Positions 25,565-34,450 of a stretch of 64,000 nt of DNA are shown here, piece after piece. The DNA is from an uncultured Saprospiraceae bacterium (GTDB lineage Bacteria > Bacteroidota > Bacteroidia > Chitinophagales > Saprospiraceae). The notes under the pieces are model-generated. The model had not been told where the DNA came from. It worked only from the letters and a program-made list of their open reading frames with translations, and searched no databases. The stretch lies in the NCBI GenBank assembly GCA_937928405.1, contig CALFWZ010000006.1:38318-102317 (forward strand), in the 5' to 3' direction. Every line of letters begins with the position of its first letter. Position 1 is the first letter of the stretch. The position numbers and the translations under genes were made by a program.

Positions 25565-28114
25565 ATGAACAGAATTCTATCATTTCTTTTTATTATTTTC
25601 CTAATTAGTAGCTGTCAGGCTCCTGAAAAAAAATTCCCACAGCCCACCGAAGGAACTCAACTTCACCATGGTACGGACGATGAAGGAAATGCCAATGCTC
25701 GCGAGGCTTGGTTTGAACTAATGCACCGCCACGCTCCCACTACTTCTTGGCAACAGTTAGAATACCAAAATGCCATGGCACACCATCTCAAAAAACAAGA
25801 AGCTGCGGCTACCCGTAGTGATGTAGAGACCCTAGCCAATGGTGCCCTAACTGGGCGCTGGATTGAAAAAGGAAATGTCAATCAAGCTGGCTCCGTTTAC
25901 GAAACCGTATATGATGTAGCAACTGATAAAATTTATACCGTTTCTGCCGGAGGAACACTTTGGCGAGGCAACCGGACCGGTACCGAATGGGAAGTTATCA
26001 ATCAAGATTTTAAGTTTAGTCGCTGGCTCCTCGAAATGATCACCCTACCCGATGGTACCCAACGCATGCTCGCACTCATCAATCGCACTCCTCATTATTC
26101 TGATGACGGCGGACTCACTTGGACGGCTTCCGAAGGAATTACTGCTACCGACAATTGGGGTGGACCCAAAAACACGGTAGTCCTAAAAGAATTTGGCAAT
26201 CAAATTTTCTGTCTCTCAAAACCTTCTTTTTGGGTAAACTATGCACTATATCGATCCATCGATCATGGGGTGAGTTTTGAGAAAGTTACTCAATTTCATT
26301 TTCATCAAGCCAACCGTTACGCTATGACCAAGTCTGCCAATGGAAATGCTCCGTACTTGATTGAAAAAAATAACACAGAATACGGTACACTATATAAATG
26401 GCAGACAGATACCGATCTTTTGGATACCTTAGTAGTCTCTGATCAATTCGAATTTGATGATCAACGGGCGAATCTAGCGAGCCATACTTCGACAAATGGA
26501 ACTCGCCTCTATATCTATGGGAAGGACAATCTTGTCAAAATGAGCGAAGATGAGGGACAAACTTGGACTACCCAAGGAGAAATTCCCGATGGACCATGGG
26601 CCGTCGGTCTTTATGTTTCCCCATCCAATCCAGATTTTATCATGACCGGTGGTCTCAATTGTTATAAGTCTTACAATGCGGGCATCACGTGGGAATTACA
26701 AAACCAATGGTGGGAATATTACGATGATGTGCCTGGAAAACTCCACGCTGACATGATGTCTTTTAATGAGTTTACGGATATCAATGGCAATACTTTCCAG
26801 CTGATTAGCAACCACGGAGGTCTGAGTATTTCTTACGATAATTTTGCGACAACCGAAAATATTGGTACCCTCGGACTCAACGTTAACCAATTTTACGACA
26901 TACGCACCGACCCCTTAAATCCTATCTATATTTATGCGGGTTCGCAAGATCAAGGCTTTCAAAGAGGTATTGATTTCGTCACTGATAATGCAATCAGTAT
27001 GGAACAAGTTATCTCCGGAGATTATGGTCACTTAGCATTTTCACAAAACAATCAACGTCTTTGGACCGTCTACCCTGGAGGGGCTATTTATTATTACGAT
27101 CAACCACAAACAGGTAATAACACCGCTTTTTACGAACTAGCATCAGAGGACGAAACGGTTTGGATAACTCCTACGATGGAAAGTCCAAATGCCGCAGCTA
27201 ACGAAATTTATTTAGCTGGTGGTAATGCCAATGGAGGTGACGGTTCTTTTATTATCAAACTGGAAAAAGGAATCACTGGTATCACAGCCACAAATTTACC
27301 ATTCAATTTTCTACCAGATGCAGGTGGAGAAATTTCTGCGATGCGCTTTTCTCCTTTAAATCCAGATCGCTGGTATGTCGGTACGACCAATGGACGGTTT
27401 TTTACTTCCGAAGATGCGGGACAAACTTGGGAACAAACCCTCAATTTTTTACCGGAAGGAAATTATCTCTATGGTCAAACCATTTTGCCTTCCACCCAAA
27501 ACCCAGATCGAGTTTATTACGGAGGTAGTGGTTATGATAATCCGGCCGCTTTTGTTTCTAATGATAATGGTGCGTCCTTTCAAGATATAAGTAATGGACT
27601 CCCTCCAACGCTAATTTTTGAGCTGGTTGCCAACCCTGATGAGTCGTTAATTTTTGCCGCCACCGAAGCCGGTCCATTTGTCTACGTTGTAGCCGAAAAC
27701 GAATGGTTTGATATGCGTGGAGAGAATGCTCCTACGCAAACTTATTGGTCGGTCGAATACTTAGCTGCTACTGAAACGATTCGTTTTGGAACCTACGGCC
27801 GAGGAATCTGGGATTTTAAAATCGAAGAACTTACTAACATCTTTACGATCAATGATCCTGCGATCGACTTTAAGGTTTTTCCTAATCCAATCGCAGATTT
27901 TCTTACGGTAGAAATTAATGAAACGACTGCCACAGATTTAAGTATTACTATTTTTGACCTTTCTGGAAAAATAATTTCTAATAATGATTTTTCAGTGGCC
28001 GTCAATACATCTTTTTCAAAAGAATTTAATTTAAAAAACATTCCCGCAGGATCTTATGTTGTAGAAGTGATAAATGGTCACCATAGATCCACCCAAAAGG
28101 TGGTAAAACGGTAA
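25565..28114 (+). CDS. Lipoprotein/secreted BNR-type propeller with T9SS sorting domain
   Basis: 849 residues from the ATG at 25565, chosen over a TTG at 25544 because it gives a clean lipoprotein signal (RILSFLFIIFLISSCQAP). About residues 90-740 hold Asp-box repeats: SDDGGLTWTASE, SIDHGVSFE, SEDEGQTWTT, SYNAGITWEL, SEDAGQTWEQ and SNDNGASFQD. The end is a T9SS type A sorting domain (FKVFPNPIADFLTVEI, then IPAGSYVVEVINGHHRSTQK). Having both a lipobox and a T9SS tail is seen in Bacteroidota. Likely surface-exposed; substrate or ligand unknown. Distantly related to the propeller at 12398-15286. Confidence 0.88.
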   Translation: MNRILSFLFIIFLISSCQAPEKKFPQPTEGTQLHHGTDDEGNANAREAWFELMHRHAPTTSWQQLEYQNAMAHHLKKQEAAATRSDVETLANGALTGRWIEKGNVNQAGSVYETVYDVATDKIYTVSAGGTLWRGNRTGTEWEVINQDFKFSRWLLEMITLPDGTQRMLALINRTPHYSDDGGLTWTASEGITATDNWGGPKNTVVLKEFGNQIFCLSKPSFWVNYALYRSIDHGVSFEKVTQFHFHQANRYAMTKSANGNAPYLIEKNNTEYGTLYKWQTDTDLLDTLVVSDQFEFDDQRANLASHTSTNGTRLYIYGKDNLVKMSEDEGQTWTTQGEIPDGPWAVGLYVSPSNPDFIMTGGLNCYKSYNAGITWELQNQWWEYYDDVPGKLHADMMSFNEFTDINGNTFQLISNHGGLSISYDNFATTENIGTLGLNVNQFYDIRTDPLNPIYIYAGSQDQGFQRGIDFVTDNAISMEQVISGDYGHLAFSQNNQRLWTVYPGGAIYYYDQPQTGNNTAFYELASEDETVWITPTMESPNAAANEIYLAGGNANGGDGSFIIKLEKGITGITATNLPFNFLPDAGGEISAMRFSPLNPDRWYVGTTNGRFFTSEDAGQTWEQTLNFLPEGNYLYGQTILPSTQNPDRVYYGGSGYDNPAAFVSNDNGASFQDISNGLPPTLIFELVANPDESLIFAATEAGPFVYVVAENEWFDMRGENAPTQTYWSVEYLAATETIRFGTYGRGIWDFKIEELTNIFTINDPAIDFKVFPNPIADFLTVEINETTATDLSITIFDLSGKIISNNDFSVAVNTSFSKEFNLKNIPAGSYVVEVINGHHRSTQKVVKR

Positions 28115-28123
28115 CTTTTTTTT

Positions 28124-28185
28124 GTTGAATGGTTGAAACGTACGCTTAATATTGATTCAACCATTCAACGCTTCAACCATTCAAC
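28124..28185. repeat. Inverted repeat with three 14-bp units
   Basis: GTTGAATGGTTGAA at 28124-28137 is matched exactly by its reverse complement TTCAACCATTCAAC at 28156-28169 and again at 28172-28185, directly before the SDR start. It could form alternative hairpins in the leader. It resembles the TTGAATTG octamer array at 38858-38916. Confidence 0.8.
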
Positions 28186-28194
28186 AATCACATT

Positions 28195-28920
28195 ATGCAA
28201 ACTCCTCTAGCAGGAAAAACAGCCCTTATCACGGGCGGAACAAAAGGTATTGGTTACGGAATCGCAGTCTCCATGCTGATGCAAGGAATGAACGTCGCCA
28301 TCACCAGTCGAAAAAAAACAGCTGCTGATCAAGCGGCTAAAAAATTAGCTAAAATCGGAACAGGTTCCATTATTGGTATCAAGGCCGATGTTCGGGATTT
28401 AAAATCTCAAAAAGACGCCGTCAAACAAACCATTAAAAAGTTCGGAGCACTCGATGTACTGATCGCCAACGCAGGTGTCGGTCATTTTAATTCCATTGAA
28501 AAATTAACCGACAAACAATGGCAAGAAACGATTGATATCAATCTAACTGGTGTGTTCTATAGTGCCAAAGCAAGTATTCCTGCTTTAAAAAAATCTAAAG
28601 GTTATTTTATCACCATTGCTAGTTTGGCTGGCACTAATTTTTTCGCAAAAGGTACCGCCTACAACGCCAGTAAATTTGGCCTCGTTGGATTCACCCAAGC
28701 CATGATGTTGGATCTTCGTTCTGACGATGTAAAAGTCTCGACCATCATGCCTGGATCGGTAGCGACACATTTTAATAACCATACTCCTAACAAAAATAAA
28801 GATGCCTGGAAAATCTGGCCAGAGGACATCGGAAAACTAGTCATCGACCTATTACAAATGCACCCCCGAACTTTGCCTAGTAAAATCGAGGTGCGTCCTA
28901 GCAAAACCGCTAAATCTTAA
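28195..28920 (+). CDS. Short-chain dehydrogenase/reductase (SDR)
   Basis: 241 residues, the usual length of classical SDRs. Nucleotide-binding TGGTKGIG at about 14-21, NAG at about 91, catalytic Ser about 141 (ITIASLAG), YNASK at about 155-159, and then PGSVAT. It oxidises or reduces an alcohol or ketone with NAD(P); the substrate is unknown. A run of Arg and Lys after strand 2 (SRKKTAADQ) favours NADP. It is not in an operon. Ketoacyl reductase or sorbitol/sepiapterin-type enzymes are all possible. Confidence 0.93.
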   Translation: MQTPLAGKTALITGGTKGIGYGIAVSMLMQGMNVAITSRKKTAADQAAKKLAKIGTGSIIGIKADVRDLKSQKDAVKQTIKKFGALDVLIANAGVGHFNSIEKLTDKQWQETIDINLTGVFYSAKASIPALKKSKGYFITIASLAGTNFFAKGTAYNASKFGLVGFTQAMMLDLRSDDVKVSTIMPGSVATHFNNHTPNKNKDAWKIWPEDIGKLVIDLLQMHPRTLPSKIEVRPSKTAKS

Positions 28921-28929
28921 TCATCAAGG

Positions 28930-28993
28930 AATATTTGGATGTTGAATACCTTGCCTGCCGGCAGACAGGTTCAATATCCAATATTCATTTTTT
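28930..28993 (+). terminator. Long palindrome with T-run after the SDR gene
   Basis: Outer arms AATATTTGGATGTTGAA and TTCAATATCCAATATT pair nearly completely; the centre has CCTGCCGGCAGACAGG, related to the palindrome at 3081-3094. Six T follow at 28988-28993. It likely ends the SDR transcript and belongs to a dispersed palindrome family. Confidence 0.6.
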
Positions 28994-29134
28994 CAATCTA
29001 GATATCCTTTACCTTATACTACTTTTGCATAGTGTCTAACCTGCATTATCCCCTCCCTCTTACAGCAAAATAATTCCTACGATAATCCCCAAAAATCAAG
29101 AACCTTAAGAATTATTCATTCCCACATTATTCCT

Positions 29135-29142
29135 TATCTTTG
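29135..29142 (+). promoter_or_regulatory. Bacteroidetes -7 promoter element
   Basis: TATCTTTG, an exact TAnnTTTG, lies 38 bp before the paaZ ATG. No TTTG is present at the -33 position, so the support is partial. Confidence 0.45.
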
Positions 29143-29180
29143 CCTTTCAGAATTTACCAAATTTTAGCCAAAATTATAAC

Positions 29181-31676
29181 ATGAAAAAATTAGGAAATTA
29201 CGTCATGGGACGTTGGATCGAAGGAGACGGAGACGGTACCCCACTCTATAATGCGGTCAATGGAGATACCGTTGCACTCGCTACTGCCAAAGGACTCGAT
29301 ATGGCAGCCATTCTACAATATGGTCGAAAGACTGGCGGAGCGCAACTACGTAAGATGACGTTCCAGCAACGTGGAATGATGCTCAAAAAATTAGCCCTTC
29401 ATCTCACCAAAAGAAAAGAACAATTCTATCCCGTCTCTTATCTTACTGGAGCTACGCGTGGTGACAGTTGGATTGATATTGAAGGTGGGTTTGGTAATTT
29501 ATTTGCCAATGCGTCGCTTCGTAAAAATTTTCCCAATCAAGCCTTTCATGTAGATGGTGACCCAATTGATTTATCCCGCGGTGGTCAGTTTATGGCACAC
29601 CATATTATGGTCCCAAAACGGGGCGTTGCCGTACATATCAATGCGTATAATTTTCCTGTTTGGGGCATGTTAGAAAAATGTGCCGTTAACTGGATGGCTG
29701 GCGTTCCGGCCATCGTAAAACCAGCTACTGCTACCGCTTTTCTGACAGAAGCAGTCGTGAAAGCTATTATCGAATCGAAGATTTTACCAGAAGGTGCTTT
29801 ACAACTAATTTGTGGCTCCGCTCGTAATATTCTCGATCCTATTGAATCACAAGATGTCGTCACTTTTACAGGGTCAGCAAGTACCGGTCGATTATTAAAA
29901 TCTAATCCTCGGATCATCAACAAAGCGGTTCCGTTCAATATGGAAGCGGATAGTTTGAACTGTGCGGTACTCGGTGAAGATGCAGTTCCAGGCACGCCAG
30001 AATTTGACTTATTTATCAAAGAGGTTCGAAAAGAAATGACGACTAAGTGTGGTCAAAAATGTACAGCCATTCGCAGAGTGATTGTCCCAGAAAAATTGGT
30101 TGGCGATGTCCAAATTGCATTAGGTAAAGCACTCGCCAAAGTCAAGATTGGCAATCCGACTGCTGAGGGCGTACGCATGGGCGCACTAGCCAGTAAAGAT
30201 CAAGTAATTGAAGTCAAAGATCGCGTCAAAGAATTAGCTAAAACGGCAGAGATCGTCTACGGTCAATTGGATCGAATTGATCTAATTGACGCAGACTTTG
30301 AGAAGGGCGCCTTCTTGAGTCCTATTCTATTATTAGAAAAAAATCCTTACGTCAATACCGGTGTACATGATATTGAAGCTTTCGGCCCCGTAAGTACCAT
30401 CATGCCTTATAATGGCATCGAAGAAGCCATTGAACTAGCCCAAATGGGGAAAGGTTCTCTCTGTTGTTCGATTGCTACTTTTGACGATCAATTGGCCCGT
30501 GAATTTGTCATCGGAGCAGCTAGTCATCACGGTAGAATTTTAATATTAAATCGCGAAAATGCTCGGCAAAGTACCGGACATGGATCGCCCTTACCGAGTC
30601 TGGTACACGGTGGACCGGGACGTGCTGGTGGAGGAGAAGAAATGGGAGGTATGCGCGGCATCAAACATTATTTACAACGTTGTGCTATCCAAGGAACACC
30701 GACGACTATTTCAGCGATTACGGGTATTTATCAGTCGGGTGCCAAAGTGGTGGAAGCGCCAAAACATCCATTTAAATATCATTTTGAAGATATTGAAATG
30801 GGGATGTCGATTCTAACGCATAAGCGGACCGTGACGGATACCGATATTCAAAATTTTGCCAATCTTACTTGGGATCATTTTTATGCACATACAGATATTA
30901 CTTCACTGGAGGGAACCATTTTCGAAAAGCGAGCGGCGCATGGTTATTTCTTATTGTCTGCTGGAGCAGGATTATTTGTTCATCCCGGGAAAGGTCCGGT
31001 CGGTGCGAACTATGGGTTGGACGAATGTCGTTTTTTAAAACCTATTTATCATAATGATACGATTCAAGTGCGATTGACTTGTAAAGAAAAAATAGATCGA
31101 GACGACCGTGGAAAAATCTTTCCGTCGGGTGTGGTAAAATGGTTTGAAGAGATTTTTGATCAAAACAATGAGTTGGTCGCTACAGCTACGATTCTGACGC
31201 TCGTACAAAAAACTTGTCCGTTTAAGGAAGTTAGTTATGAATATTTAGAAAATAGCCTAGCAAAATTAACGGAGAACAGTAAACCAGCTTGGGGCATTAT
31301 GACGCCACAACATATGGTAGAGCATCTTGCGCTTTTTATTGATATGGGAATGGGAAAAGTAGCAGTCAAAGAAGTAATGACTCCCGAAGATAAAATTGAA
31401 CGCGCACAAGAATCTTTATATACTTATGATCCGATGATGAAGAATTTCGATCATCCGATGCTTAGAAAAGGAAAAACGGAAGATCTGAGACATTCAGATT
31501 TGGCAACCGCAAAAGCGGAACTTTTAGCGACTTTCCAAGCTTATGAGGATTATTACAAAGAAAATCCGGAGGCGACTCATCCGAATCCTATTTTTGGAGA
31601 ATTAAATAAAGAGATGTGGAATTTGATTAATCGAAAGCATGTTGATCATCATTTTAATCAGTTTGGGATTCGCTAG
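29181..31676 (+). CDS. paaZ: PaaZ-type bifunctional aldehyde dehydrogenase/enoyl-CoA hydratase with extra DUF1569 domain
   Basis: 831 residues against about 680 for E. coli PaaZ. Residues 1-520 are the aldehyde dehydrogenase with catalytic Cys near 293 ([10 protein letters not shown]) and Glu near 255 (NMEADSLN). About 535-680 is the MaoC-like ring-opening hydratase with FYAHTD (Asp about 565) and [15 protein letters not shown]. PaaZ opens the oxepin ring of the phenylacetyl-CoA pathway and oxidises the semialdehyde. Residues about 690-831 form a third domain of the DUF1569/DinB-like type: [16 protein letters not shown], then HPNPIFGEL and [11 protein letters not shown], with His residues that could bind a metal. 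No other paa genes are nearby. Confidence 0.93.
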   Translation: MKKLGNYVMGRWIEGDGDGTPLYNAVNGDTVALATAKGLDMAAILQYGRKTGGAQLRKMTFQQRGMMLKKLALHLTKRKEQFYPVSYLTGATRGDSWIDIEGGFGNLFANASLRKNFPNQAFHVDGDPIDLSRGGQFMAHHIMVPKRGVAVHINAYNFPVWGMLEKCAVNWMAGVPAIVKPATATAFLTEAVVKAIIESKILPEGALQLICGSARNILDPIESQDVVTFTGSASTGRLLKSNPRIINKAVPFNMEADSLNCAVLGEDAVPGTPEFDLFIKEVRKEMTTKCGQKCTAIRRVIVPEKLVGDVQIALGKALAKVKIGNPTAEGVRMGALASKDQVIEVKDRVKELAKTAEIVYGQLDRIDLIDADFEKGAFLSPILLLEKNPYVNTGVHDIEAFGPVSTIMPYNGIEEAIELAQMGKGSLCCSIATFDDQLAREFVIGAASHHGRILILNRENARQSTGHGSPLPSLVHGGPGRAGGGEEMGGMRGIKHYLQRCAIQGTPTTISAITGIYQSGAKVVEAPKHPFKYHFEDIEMGMSILTHKRTVTDTDIQNFANLTWDHFYAHTDITSLEGTIFEKRAAHGYFLLSAGAGLFVHPGKGPVGANYGLDECRFLKPIYHNDTIQVRLTCKEKIDRDDRGKIFPSGVVKWFEEIFDQNNELVATATILTLVQKTCPFKEVSYEYLENSLAKLTENSKPAWGIMTPQHMVEHLALFIDMGMGKVAVKEVMTPEDKIERAQESLYTYDPMMKNFDHPMLRKGKTEDLRHSDLATAKAELLATFQAYEDYYKENPEATHPNPIFGELNKEMWNLINRKHVDHHFNQFGIR

Positions 31677-31866
31677 GTTTTAGGTTTGGTAAACCTTTTT
31701 CAATCAAAAGAATATTTACATTCTATTCCTAAAGATCGATTAAGATAAAAAGCCAAATAATAAAAGGTTTGCTAAACCTCGTGGATAAAAGGTTTCTTTC
31801 GATAATGGGTTACTCCTTAGCTTTGCTAAATCCTCTTCTATTAGTGAGGAGATTTAGGAAACCTAT
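31675..31866. repeat. GGTTTnnTAAACC repeat element, left copy
   Basis: Contains GGTTTGGTAAACC (31683-31695), GGTTTGCTAAACC (31766-31778) and, near the end, TTTGCTAAATCC with GGAGATTTAGGAAACC as its inverted partner. It is a diverged copy of 32591-32788; shared parts include ACATTCTAT, AAAGATC, AATAATAAAAGGTTTGCTAA and GTGAGGAGATTTAG. The two copies bracket the DUF697 gene. Confidence 0.75.
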
Positions 31867-31983
31867 TTAGTTTTCAAGTGGAGTCTTTTTAGGGAATCGT
31901 CTTTTTGATAGAAAAGTTGGAGATTCAACCGTTAATAATTAATTTTAGAGTTCCATAAACAAATCAATCCAAAATAAAAAAAT

Positions 31984-32592
31984 ATGCTTACTCCCTACGC
32001 AGAAAAAACGATCAAAAATCATGTATTGATGTCTCTTGGGGTGGCTGCCCTGCCATTACCCGGTCTTGATATTTTATTGATCTATTATATTCAATTGGAT
32101 ATGATCAAAAAATTAGCCGCTATTTACGGAAAAAGTTATTTTGAGATTAGTGGAAAGGCATACCTCAGTACTTTTACAACGGTATCTTTGGCTCGGCTAG
32201 GTTCGTCGTTTATCAAAGCTATTCCAGGAGTTGGTACTTATATTGGTGGCGCATCTAGTATCATTTTGTCTGGCGCAAGTACTTATGCACTAGGAAAAGT
32301 AACTGCCAGATTTTTTCAGGATAATCTAGAACTCTCAGACATTAATATGGATATTGCTACATCCATTTTTGAGGAAGAGTTGGAGGCTGGGAAAACCTTT
32401 GCCGAAAACTTATTTAAGCATAATAAAAAAGAGATGAAGGAGCAACGGGATGCTTTTGCAGATGACTATAAAGCCAAGAAAGAAAAAGAGATTTATCGAA
32501 AATTAGTGGAATTGAAAAAAATGAGAGAGGACGAACTGATTACAGAGGAAGAGTATGATGCAAAGCGGAAATTGCTGCTAGGAGAGATTTAG
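31984..32592 (+). CDS. DUF697 (YcjF-like) membrane-associated protein with SHOCT tail
   Basis: 202 residues. Residues about 5-120 resemble DUF697: a hydrophobic helix LMSLGVAALPLPGLDILLIY, QLDMIKKLAAIYGK, and a glycine-rich second hydrophobic stretch (IKAIPGVGTYIGGASSII). After a charged coiled segment (about 140-170), the end YRKLVELKKMREDELITEEE with YDAKRKLLLG fits a SHOCT domain. DUF697 proteins act with GTPases or in stress response, but the precise function is unknown. It lies alone between two copies of a repeat element, which may have moved it or formed around it. Confidence 0.8.
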   Translation: MLTPYAEKTIKNHVLMSLGVAALPLPGLDILLIYYIQLDMIKKLAAIYGKSYFEISGKAYLSTFTTVSLARLGSSFIKAIPGVGTYIGGASSIILSGASTYALGKVTARFFQDNLELSDINMDIATSIFEEELEAGKTFAENLFKHNKKEMKEQRDAFADDYKAKKEKEIYRKLVELKKMREDELITEEEYDAKRKLLLGEI

Positions 32593-32788
32593 GTTTGGTA
32601 ACCCTTGTTAAATAAAAAGAGCCACTACATTCTATCCTTAAAGATCAATAAAATAGAACGTTAAATAATAAAAGGTTTGCTAAACCTACTTATTTAAGTA
32701 ATGCCTTTCCTTTAGCGAGCCAAAATAGGATTACTCTTCTAGGTTTACTAAATCCACTTCTATTGGTGAGGAGATTTAGTAAACCAAT
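32591..32788. repeat. GGTTTnnTAAACC repeat element, right copy
   Basis: GGTTTGGTAACCC at 32592-32604, GGTTTGCTAAACC at 32674-32686, then AGGTTTACTAAATCC and its inverted partner GGAGATTTAGTAAACC at the end. It begins on the stop codon of the DUF697 gene. Each copy can fold on itself through these motifs. Confidence 0.75.
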
Positions 32789-33249
32789 TTTTTAATCATT
32801 TCTTTAGAATAACTGATCCTTTCCAAATTTGAGGTGTAATACTTAAGCATAAGTCACCTCTATTTTAGCACTATTAGATTTCAAAATAGCGAAGCTTAAG
32901 CCACCCAACATAGATTTATTTTAAATATATAAACTATTGATAGTGACATCTGATAAACAAATACGTCTAAGATAGTGTTAAAATAACGTAAAGAGTTTCT
33001 TTTATTGAAAAATATTCCCTTTCTTGTGCTTACATACACATTTTTTTTGAAAAAAAGTGCTGAAACAGTGGAATTTAGTCAAAAAGTTCCTTTTTTTTGT
33101 ATTTTTTTTGAAGAAAGGGGAACTAATAGTGAAAACTAAACGTTATTAACGACGGAAACCAACCTAGACACTTCTAAATTAGAGAATACAATTTTTTATC
33201 TTAAAATAGCTATTTAATATAGTTATTTTACCAAACTTTCTTGCCTTTT
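32789..33249. other. Long AT-rich region upstream of the primary sigma factor
   Basis: No gene. Two T-runs lie at about 33041-33049 and 33092-33110. No clean TAnnTTTG element was found, so the sigma-gene promoter cannot be placed. The first ATG of the sigma gene is at 33250. Confidence 0.4.
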
Positions 33250-34098
33250 ATGAGAGCTTTAGTAATCAATCATTCAATTACACGTCGAGATGCGAAGTCT
33301 ATCAATGATTATTTGAACGACATTAGCAAATTTGACGTCCTGTCTCCAAAAGAGGAGCTGGAATTATTCAAACAACTTAAGGCGGGAGATCCTAATGCGT
33401 TGACAAGAATTGTCAACCACAACCTTCGTTTTGTAGTTTCTGTGGCAAAACAGTACCATCACAAAGAATTATCACTCGGTGATTTGATCAGTGAAGGTAA
33501 CATTGGCTTAGTAAAAGCTGCCGAAAGATTCGACGAAACCAAAGGATTTAAGTTTATCTCCTATGCTGTATGGTGGATCCGTCAGTCAATTCTGAAGGCC
33601 ATCAATGAAAAGTCTCGTAAAATTCGTCTCCCAGTGAATATGCAATCTTCTATTACAGATATTGCAAAAACCTCTGAAGCATTTTACCAAACGCACGAGC
33701 GTGAGCCGTCCATGGAAGAACTGATCGATCTGACCGGTATCTCGGAAAAGAATATCCGACGTGCCTACGAAAGCCGATCTTACTGTACTTCCCTAGATGC
33801 GCCCGTAGCCAGCGAAAGCGACACTTCTTTTGGGGATCTAATGGCCGATGATTCTCTTCAGGCCCCCGATTTTAACCTAGCCGTTCTGGAATCTTCCGAA
33901 ATTAAAGTACAAGAATTACTTAGTGATTTGACGCCACGTGAAGCGCAAATCCTTAGCATGTATTTTGGTATTGGTGATCAAGAAGCAATGACCTTACAGG
34001 ACATCGGCGAAGCAATCGGTATCACCAGAGAAAGAGTACGCCAGATGAAGGCCAGTGCACTGACTAAACTAAGAAAAAAAATGCGGGTACAAGCGTAA
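33250..34098 (+). CDS. rpoD: Primary RNA polymerase sigma factor, Bacteroidota RpoD/SigA type
   Basis: 282 residues from the ATG at 33250, where the start MRALVINHSITRRD matches the family start better than the TTG at 33241. Region 1.2 (SINDYLNDISKFDVLSPKEE), region 2 with DLISEGNIGLVKAAERFDE and YAVWWIRQSI, region 3, and region 4.2 with TLQDIGEAIGITRERVRQMK are all present; region 1.1 is missing, as is normal in this phylum. It directs RNA polymerase to housekeeping promoters of the TTTG/TAnnTTTG type seen in this window. Single gene closed by a strong terminator. Confidence 0.97.
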   Translation: MRALVINHSITRRDAKSINDYLNDISKFDVLSPKEELELFKQLKAGDPNALTRIVNHNLRFVVSVAKQYHHKELSLGDLISEGNIGLVKAAERFDETKGFKFISYAVWWIRQSILKAINEKSRKIRLPVNMQSSITDIAKTSEAFYQTHEREPSMEELIDLTGISEKNIRRAYESRSYCTSLDAPVASESDTSFGDLMADDSLQAPDFNLAVLESSEIKVQELLSDLTPREAQILSMYFGIGDQEAMTLQDIGEAIGITRERVRQMKASALTKLRKKMRVQA

Positions 34099-34119
34099 TG
34101 CTCCCCTGCTTATTTTGAT

Positions 34120-34163
34120 AAAACGGATATTCGACAAGCGTTGAATATCCGTTTTCCTTTTTT
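34120..34163 (+). terminator. Intrinsic terminator of rpoD
   Basis: Perfect 13-bp stem AAAACGGATATTC (34120-34132) and GAATATCCGTTTT (34143-34155), then CC and a T-run. Confidence 0.88.
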
Positions 34164-34167
34164 ATTT

Positions 34168-34200
34168 AATCGTTTATTTGTTTAAACTAAATAAACGATT
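34168..34200. repeat. Palindrome and 17-bp direct repeat beside the broken four-helix-bundle gene
   Basis: AATCGTTTATTT (34168-34179) and AAATAAACGATT (34189-34200) are perfect inverted arms. The right arm extended, AAATAAACGATTAAACA (34189-34205), is repeated exactly at 34434-34450. The two direct copies enclose the gene fragment 34227-34418 and the second touches the truA reading frame. Confidence 0.85.
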
Positions 34201-34226
34201 AAACATAATAAAAAACCCCAACGAGA

Positions 34227-34418
34227 ATGTTTTCATACGCTTTCGAAAAACTAGAAGTCTATAAATCTGTATGTAAATTTACGGATGAAATTTACAGGTT
34301 GACAAAAAAATTTCCTTCAGACGAGCGCTTCGCTTTAACTAACCAAATACGCAGATCCGCACCTAAAAGAAACAGCAATAATATATCAGAAACCAATGAC
34401 ACTTTTAAAAGAAAATGA
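34227..34418 (+). pseudogene. Remnant of a four-helix-bundle (23S rRNA intervening-sequence type) protein gene
   Basis: 63 codons. The start MFSYAFEKLEVYKSVCKFTD and the following TKKFPSDERFALTNQIRRSA are typical of the S23/avd-like four-helix-bundle family of about 115-125 residues. After IRRSA the usual V-S-x-x-SNIAEG core becomes PKRNSNNISETND and the frame ends, so half of the protein is missing. The second half was not found downstream, where truA begins. It is likely non-functional and lies between two 17-bp direct repeats. Confidence 0.75.
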
Positions 34419-34450
34419 TTTAATTTGGTAAACAAATAAACGATTAAACA

